A stretch of DNA of 64,000 bases from NCBI GenBank assembly GCA_963792175.1, contig CAWBVG010000005.1:62001-126000 (forward strand), read 5' to 3'. The notes beneath the pieces are model-generated. The model made no database searches, was not told where the DNA came from, and saw nothing but the letters and a program-made list of their open reading frames with translations. This DNA is from CAWBVG01 sp963792175 (GTDB lineage Bacteria > Acidobacteriota > Vicinamibacteria > Vicinamibacterales > CAVVIG01). Made by a program: the position numbers and the translations under genes. Below are positions 59,268-64,000 of this stretch, piece by piece; position 1 is the first letter of the stretch; each line of letters begins with the position of its first letter.

Positions 59268-59996
59268 CTAACAGAGATCAGGATGATCACGGAGAATGTC
59301 GTGATTCTCAAAGAAAAACATCGTGATACTCCTGGCCTCCGTGCGCATCGCTAGAACGTCGTGTACTTCGCTGTCTACATGTTTCTGTCCGCAGATGCGG
59401 GCAATCCTTGCCGTCCTCGGTCTGGCAGCCGACGAAGTCCTTGAGGAACATGATTGCCCTTGTAGTGCAGCTCGTCGTGAATGCCGATCTTCGACGTGTA
59501 GTAGCCGCGAATCGTCGCCTGCTTCGCCATCACGAAGAACGCTTCGAGCGGCGTCTGCGGCGCCTTCTCGTTGCGGCTGATGGTCTGCAGAATGGCGTCG
59601 ACCTGAGCGGCCGTGAGCTGGCGAACGGCGCGCGGAACCGCGCCGCGGCTTCGCCGTCGAGCGCCGCGAGCCCGCCGAGCCATTCCAAGGACAGCCGCCG
59701 GTCGCCTTCGCTGACCAGCAGATCGATGTAGTCGGCGACGCGCGCCTGCTTCGCGCCCGGAGAACGATCGTCGGTGGGAATAATCGCGTCGACGAGAAGC
59801 TCGAGGGTCGCGAACTGCGTGGCGAGAAGACCTTGGGCTGCGGCGGCGCATTGCTCTCCTGAATGCGCGCGAACGCGAGCAGCCCTTCGTCGGACAGCCA
59901 CGGCAGCGCCGCGACCGTGCCGATGCCGGTACCAAAGGCTTTGAGCGCCGTCCGCCGGCTGACCCCCGCGGGCTTCAACTCCTGGGCTTTCTGCAT
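59268..59996 (-). CDS. Gluconate 2-dehydrogenase subunit 3 family protein (frameshifted)
   Basis: About 200-240 residues; the 3' end is uncertain because of frameshifts. The N terminus has a Tat-type signal (GVSRRTALKAFGTGIGTVAA). The family body is ATLELLVDAIIPTDDRSPGA, VADYIDLLVSEGDRRLSLEW, and LEAFFVMAKQATIRGYYTSK, ending FLKDFVGCQTEDGKDCP. This small subunit is needed for export and activity of the FAD-containing partner, encoded 11 bases downstream. Electrons probably go to a c-type cytochrome. Confidence 0.85.
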   Translation of the reverse strand: MQKAQELKPAGVSRRTALKAFGTGIGTVAALPWLSDEGLLAFARIQESNAPPQPKVFSPRSSRPSSFSSTRLFPPTIVLRARSRRASPTTSICWSAKATGGCPWNGSAGSRRSTAKPRRGSARRSPAHGRSGRRHSADHQPQREGAADAARSVLRDGEAGDDSRLLHVEDRHSRRAALQGQSCSSRTSSAARPRTARIARICGQKHVDSEVHDVLAMRTEARSITMFFFENHDILRDHPDLC

Positions 59997-60027
59997 GGCA
60001 CATCATGCTGCCGATGCAGGGGCGCGA

Positions 60028-61649
60028 TCAAGAACGTCCGGTGCCTCGGCGAAGCGTCACGACGCGGTCGGCGCCGACGTCAGTCAACCGCTCGCGCTGA
60101 CCGTCCGGCCACTGAACGACGATCGCGGTCACGGCCGCGGCCGCGCCGAGCCCGAAGTGCACGCGGACGTCGCTCGCCGACAGATAGCTGCCGTCGGTCC
60201 GCACGCGGCGCCAGAGCGTGGGACGCCCGGCTCGCTCGACGCCGACCCAGCGCGCCAAACCCGAACCGGTTGCCCGGCCGCTGGTCGAGCCGCACCTGCA
60301 GCCAGTGCTGTTGCCGGCTCGCCTGGTTGAGCAGCAGGCGCACCGGGCCGTTGTTGTTCGTGACGACGATGTCGACGTCGCCGTCGTTGTCGATGTCGCC
60401 AAACGCGGCGCCGCGGCCGATCTCGGCGCGCGCGAACGCCGGCCCGCCAGCGCGCTGGCGTCTTCGAAGCGGCGCCCTTCCAGGTTGTGGAACAGCTGGT
60501 TGCGCATCCGGAACGGCGACGGCTGTTCCGCGCTGCGCCTCGACGATGTTGACGGCGCCGTTGGCGATGAAGAGATCGGGCCAGCCGTCGTTGTCGTAGT
60601 CGAACCAGTCGGTGCCGAAGCCGGTGAACGCCGCCGTCAGACGCGCCAGCCCGGTGCGCGCGCGCACGTCCTCGAAGTTGCCGTGGCCGTCGTTCAGGTA
60701 GAGCACGGAGGTCTCGCCGACGATGTTGGTGACGAACAGATCCTCGTCGCCGTCGAGATCGAAGTCGCCCGACGCGATGCCCATGCTGCCCTCGGGGTTG
60801 CCGGCGGCGTTCAGCGCCGAGCCCGAGAGCAGCCTTCGTCGACGAACGTGCCGTCGTGCTGGTTGATCCAGAGCTGGTTCGGCGTCGCGTCGTTGGCGAC
60901 GTAGAGGTCCGGCCAGCCGTCGCCGTTGTAGTCGCCGGTCGAGACGCCGAGGCCGGCGCCGTCGGCTTTGGTGATGCCCGCGCGCTCGGTGACGTCGATG
61001 AAGCGGCCGTTGCCGTCGTTGCGGTACAGACGGTCGGGCACCGGCTGGTAGGCAGCGCGGGCCGCAGTAGTCGCGCGCGCCGACCGAGTCGTTGCACTGC
61101 TTGTTGCCGGCGACCGTGAAGTCGAGGTAGTTGGCGACGAAGAGATCGAGGTCGCCGTCGCGGTCGTAGTCGACGAACGCGGCGCTGGTGCTCCACAGCG
61201 GGTCGCTGACACGCCGGCCTGGGTCGTCACATCGGTGAACGTGCCGTTGCCGTTGTTGTGATAGAGCGTGTCGGCACCGAAACCGGTGACGAAGAGGTCG
61301 AGGTCGCCGTCGTTGTCGTAGTCGCCGACCGCGGCGCCCATGCCGTAGCCGCGCACGCCGACGCCGGCTGCGCGGTGACGTCGGTGAAGCGAAGCGTGCG
61401 CCGGCCGTCCGGCGCCGACCGTCGAGATCGTTGCGGAACAGGCGGCTCGCCAGGCGGCGAGCTCCCGTTGATGGCACCGCTCTGGACGAGAAAGACGTCG
61501 AGGTCGCCGTCGTTGTCGTAATCGAAGAGCGCGACGCCGGCGCCCATCAGCTCCGGCAGGTAGTACTGGCCGGTCGCGCCGTTGACGTGGGTGAACACCA
61601 GCCCGGTCGCCGCGGCGGACTCGACGAAGAGCGGCTCGGCGGCCGACAT
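60028..61649 (-). CDS. CRTAC1-type FG-GAP/VCBS repeat protein with ASPIC/UnbV domain (many frameshifts)
   Basis: About 540 residues across many frames. Calcium-binding FG-GAP loops recur: GVALFDYDNDGDLDVFLVQS, AAVGDYDNDGDLDLFVTGF, GVSTGDYNGDGWPDLYVAND and ASGDFDLDGDEDLFVTNIVG. The C terminus is an ASPIC/UnbV domain: SYLSASDVRVHFGLG and VQWPDGQRERLTDVGAD. A beta-propeller, exported or surface protein. The ATG at 61649 begins the family domain; a signal peptide probably lies just upstream but is out of frame. It is one of the TonB receptor/TPR/CRTAC1 set typical of acidobacterial polymer-use loci. Confidence 0.85.
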
Positions 61650-61798
61650 CGCGCGTCGCACGCCGCCGGCAGGCGCGTTAGCGCGATCGCGCCGGCAGCG
61701 CGATCGCAAAGACGAACCGCAGAGGCCGCAGCGACCGTACAGAGACAATCTTCTCTGCGATCTGTGCAGTGTCTCAGCGGTCAAACGTGACAGGCCGC

Positions 61799-63231
61799 TC
61801 ACCTGAGTCGCGCCAGGTCGCGCTCGATGGCGGCGGCGAGCTCCTCCTGCCCGTGCTCGGCGGCAAGCTGCTTCGCCTCGGTCGCCCACTTGATGCCTTC
61901 GTCATTGTGGCCCGCGCGCACGTGCGCGGTCGCCAGGGCAAACAGGTAGCGCGGCGCGTCGGCGTCGCGCGGCTCCGTCAGCTTCTCGAGCTCCACGATC
62001 GCGTCGTCCGGCCGCGACGAGCGCGAGCAGCATCCGTCCGAGATTGAACCGCGCCAGCCGGAACGTCGGCTGCGCGTCGACCGCCTGCCGATACGCGGCG
62101 GCCGCGGCGTCGATCTGTCTGCTGCCGCTCGAGGATCTGCCCGAGGTTGTTGTGCGCCTGCGCGTGACGCGGGTTGACGGCGATCGCCTGCCGGTAGGCG
62201 TCGGCCGCGAGCGTCCCACTTTCCTGCAGGCCGAGCAGCACGCCGTAGTCGTAGTGCGCCTCGGCGAGGTTGAACCCGAGCGCGACGACGCGCGCGGTAG
62301 TGCGCCTCGGCCTTCGGCCAGTCTCGGGCGCGGCCGTAGAGCGAGACAAGGTTCGCGTGCGCCTGCGCGAGCGACGGATCGCGCGCCAGCGCCGCTTCGT
62401 GCGCCGCGATGGCGCCGGCCACATCGCCGGCATCCGCGAGCTTCAGCCCCCGCTGCAGGTTCGTCTGCGCATCGTCCCTCAGCGCGTGACAGTCGCGAGC
62501 ACCGGGTCCTCGAGCGCCGGCCATCGGGGACCGTATTGCGCGTGCCGCTCGAGCGCGCGCTGCGCGTCGTCGCGACGCCCGAGCGCACGATACGAGAGCG
62601 CGAGCGCGTAATGCGCGGCGCCCCATTCGGGAAAGAGCGACACGGCGCGCTGGAGGTGCGCGACCGCCGCCTCGTGATGCCCTTCCGCCGCCGCGATGCG
62701 CCCCAGTCCGAGCTCGGCCGCCGGCCTCCGACTGCCGGAACGCGGCGCAAGGCATCGAACAGCCGCTGGCTTCGCTCGATATTCCCCGCTTCGAGGAGCG
62801 CTTCGGCGAGCTTCACCCGCGCTGGCAGGTAGTCCGGCGAGATCGTCAACGCCTGCTCGAGCCGCGCCGCCGCGTCGGCGTGCCGCGCGAGGCGCTGCAG
62901 CACGAGCGCGTCGAGGTAGTGCCAGTCGAACGTTCTCGGCGCCAGCGCCTGGGCGCGCGCGTACGCCTCGTGCGCGGCGTCCCATTGCTCCCACGCGTGC
63001 AGCATGCGCGCGAGCGCGCCAACCGCTCGGCGTCGTTGGGACGCGCGGCCGCATCCTGGTACGCGCGCGCGAGCGCGTCACGCGTCGGCGCCGGAAAGGA
63101 GTCGAGCGCGAGGTGAGGAAAGGCGGAGGCGCAGTCTGCGGCGCCGCCGCCGCGCCTTCGGCGCTATGGCGAGCCAGGGCTGTGGGGAGCGCGAGCGCGG
63201 AGATGAAAAGGAGGACTGCGCTGGTCATCAC
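61799..63231 (-). CDS. Tetratricopeptide-repeat protein, secreted (many frameshifts)
   Basis: About 475 residues. It starts MMTSAVLLFISALALPTALA (signal peptide). TPR units follow in alternating frames: FDWHYLDALVLQRLARHADA, YLPARVKLAEALLEAGNIER, AAVAHLQRAVSLFPEWGAAH, YALALSYRALGRRDDAQRAL and AGAIAAHEAALARDP-type repeats, ending LAAEHGQEELAAAIERDLAR. A protein-interaction scaffold in the periplasm, encoded between the TonB receptor and CRTAC1 genes. Confidence 0.85.
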
Positions 63232-63281
63232 GGAGTTGCGGATTGAGGATTGCGGATTCTGACGTTTCCGTCAATCCGGCC

Positions 63282-63318
63282 TTCGACAAGCTCAGGCCGC
63301 CCTGAGCCTGCCGAAGGG
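63282..63318. repeat. CCTTCGACAAGCTCAGG palindrome
   Basis: CCTTCGACAAGCTCAGG pairs with CCTGAGCCTGCCGAAGG across a short centre, with two mismatches. The CTTCGACAAGCTCAGG core is a palindrome seen in many environmental bacterial genomes. It lies after the TonB receptor stop and before the TPR gene, and may end transcription or protect mRNA. A direct repeat (GCGGATTGAGGATTGCGGAT) lies beside it at 63237-63256. Confidence 0.75.
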
Positions 63319-63349
63319 CGCATCCTCGACCCGCAGTCCGTAATCAGTG

Positions 63350-64000
63350 CTAGAAGGTGAACCTGAGCCCGAGCACGACCGACCGCTCCGTGTAGGCGGC
63401 GTTGGTCAGAGCGCCGTCCGCCCGCGATGCCGGTGATCTGTCCGAACGTGCCGGACGTGACGTTGCTCTGCGGGTTGGCGAAGACCGGCTTGTTGAAGAT
63501 GTTGCCGGCCGTCGATCCGGGCCTCGAGCCGCTTCTGGCCACCCATCGGGAACGACCGCGGAACAGCGAAGGTCGAGGTTCCAGCCGCCGGGACCGTAGA
63601 ACTGGTTGCGGCCCGTGTTGCCGAAGCGGACGCCGGTCGGCTGCGCGAAGGCCGTGGTGTCGAACCACGCGCCGGCCGAGCCGATCTTGTCGGTGATGTT
63701 GTAGGTGCCGGTGAGATCCGCCGTCTGCTGGTTGCTCGGCGTGTTCACCGAGCGTGCCGCTGCGCCGTCATCGTGAACGGATTGCCGCTGAACGCGCCGA
63801 AGACGCCGTTCAACTGCCAGTCCTCGGACGATCGCCTGCGCGGCATTCGCGTAGCCGTTCCGGTGCTCTGCCACGGCAGCTGATACACGAAGCCCAACTG
63901 GAAGTTGTGCCGCCGGTCGAAGCCGGCCGGCGCCCAGTTGCGATCGAGCTCGCTCGGCGTGTTGAACGTCAGCGTGGCCCGGCCGTCGTCGTTCGCTCTC
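63350..64000 (-). CDS. TonB-dependent receptor-like outer-membrane protein, C-terminal part
   Basis: Only the last 215 or so residues are in the window; the 5' part lies beyond 64000. The beta-barrel strands include DGRATLTFNTPSELDRNW, GFDRRHNFQLGFVYQLPWQS, DWQLNGVFGAFSGNPFTMTA, RFGNTGRNQFYGPGGWNLDL and the terminal SVVLGLRFTF with the C-terminal phenylalanine needed for outer-membrane insertion. The pattern fits the long Oar-like receptors of Acidobacteria that import oligosaccharides or other polymers. At least three frameshifts occur. It would head the minus-strand sugar gene train. Confidence 0.85.
   Translation of the reverse strand, partial: ESERRRPGHADVQHAERARSQLGAGRLRPAAQLPVGLRVSAAVAEHRNGYANAAQAIVRGLAVERRLRRVQRQSVHDDGAAARSVNTPSNQQTADLTGTYNITDKIGSAGAWFDTTAFAQPTGVRFGNTGRNQFYGPGGWNLDLRCSAVVPDGWPEAARGPDRRPATSSTSRSSPTRRATSRPARSDRSPASRADGALTNAAYTERSVVLGLRFTF

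Overview
The window is GC-rich bacterial chromosome. The gene families point to Acidobacteriota, most likely the Vicinamibacteria: paired DUF1592/DUF1552 proteins, ankyrin and planctomycete-type cytochrome proteins, CRTAC1/TPR/TonB-receptor trains, a zinc-dependent phospholipase C of the acidobacterial type, and a hydroxyacid-oxoacid transhydrogenase. This assignment is inferred from gene content, because no rRNA or marker tree is available. I saw no tRNA, rRNA, CRISPR array, transposase or phage gene.

Layout. 1-4.5 kb: formate-related genes (OFA-type transporter, FdhD, DUF523), a low-affinity iron permease, yajQ and a DUF4956 protein. 4.7-10.5 kb: treY overlapping a phospholipase-D-like gene, then a nucleotidyltransferase/metallophosphoesterase pair. 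10.6-14.5 kb: histidine kinase, two output-less response regulators, DUF3309, and a transhydrogenase. 14.6-20.3 kb: DUF1592-DUF1552-ankyrin operon. 20.5-25.3 kb: Ada/AlkA repair fusion, a cytochrome-ankyrin-cyclase-like fusion, DUF6454 and DUF7662 proteins. 25.3-28.3 kb: groEL and groES with two small envelope genes in front. 28.4-44.6 kb: a block of stress and envelope genes (cyclic beta-glucan synthase, phospholipase C, SYLF, GlsB, kinase) around two Crp/Fnr paralogues. 44.6-50.8 kb: Lrp regulator with DMT exporter, two PilZ proteins, and a class III aminotransferase fused to a GNAT-like domain. 50.9-64 kb: a carbohydrate locus with two Gfo/Idh oxidoreductases, DUF1080, GH29, a sugar isomerase-like TIM barrel, GMC oxidoreductase plus subunit 3, and a TonB receptor/TPR/CRTAC1 train.

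The most interesting signal is regulatory. Seven copies of a 16-bp dyad, TGTNC-N6-GNACA, lie only in intergenic DNA between 28.5 and 44 kb. Most sit 18-22 bases upstream of a -10-like hexamer, the spacing of class II Crp/Fnr activation, and two of them precede the Crp/Fnr paralogues themselves. This looks like a local, self-controlled envelope-stress regulon.

Reading frames are broken by single-base indels. These are sparse over most of the window (about one per 3 kb at 20-51 kb) but very dense at 14.6-20.3 kb and 50.9-64 kb (about one per 200-300 bases). Protein similarity continues across the breaks, so I annotate each gene as one locus and regard sequence error as more likely than gene decay.
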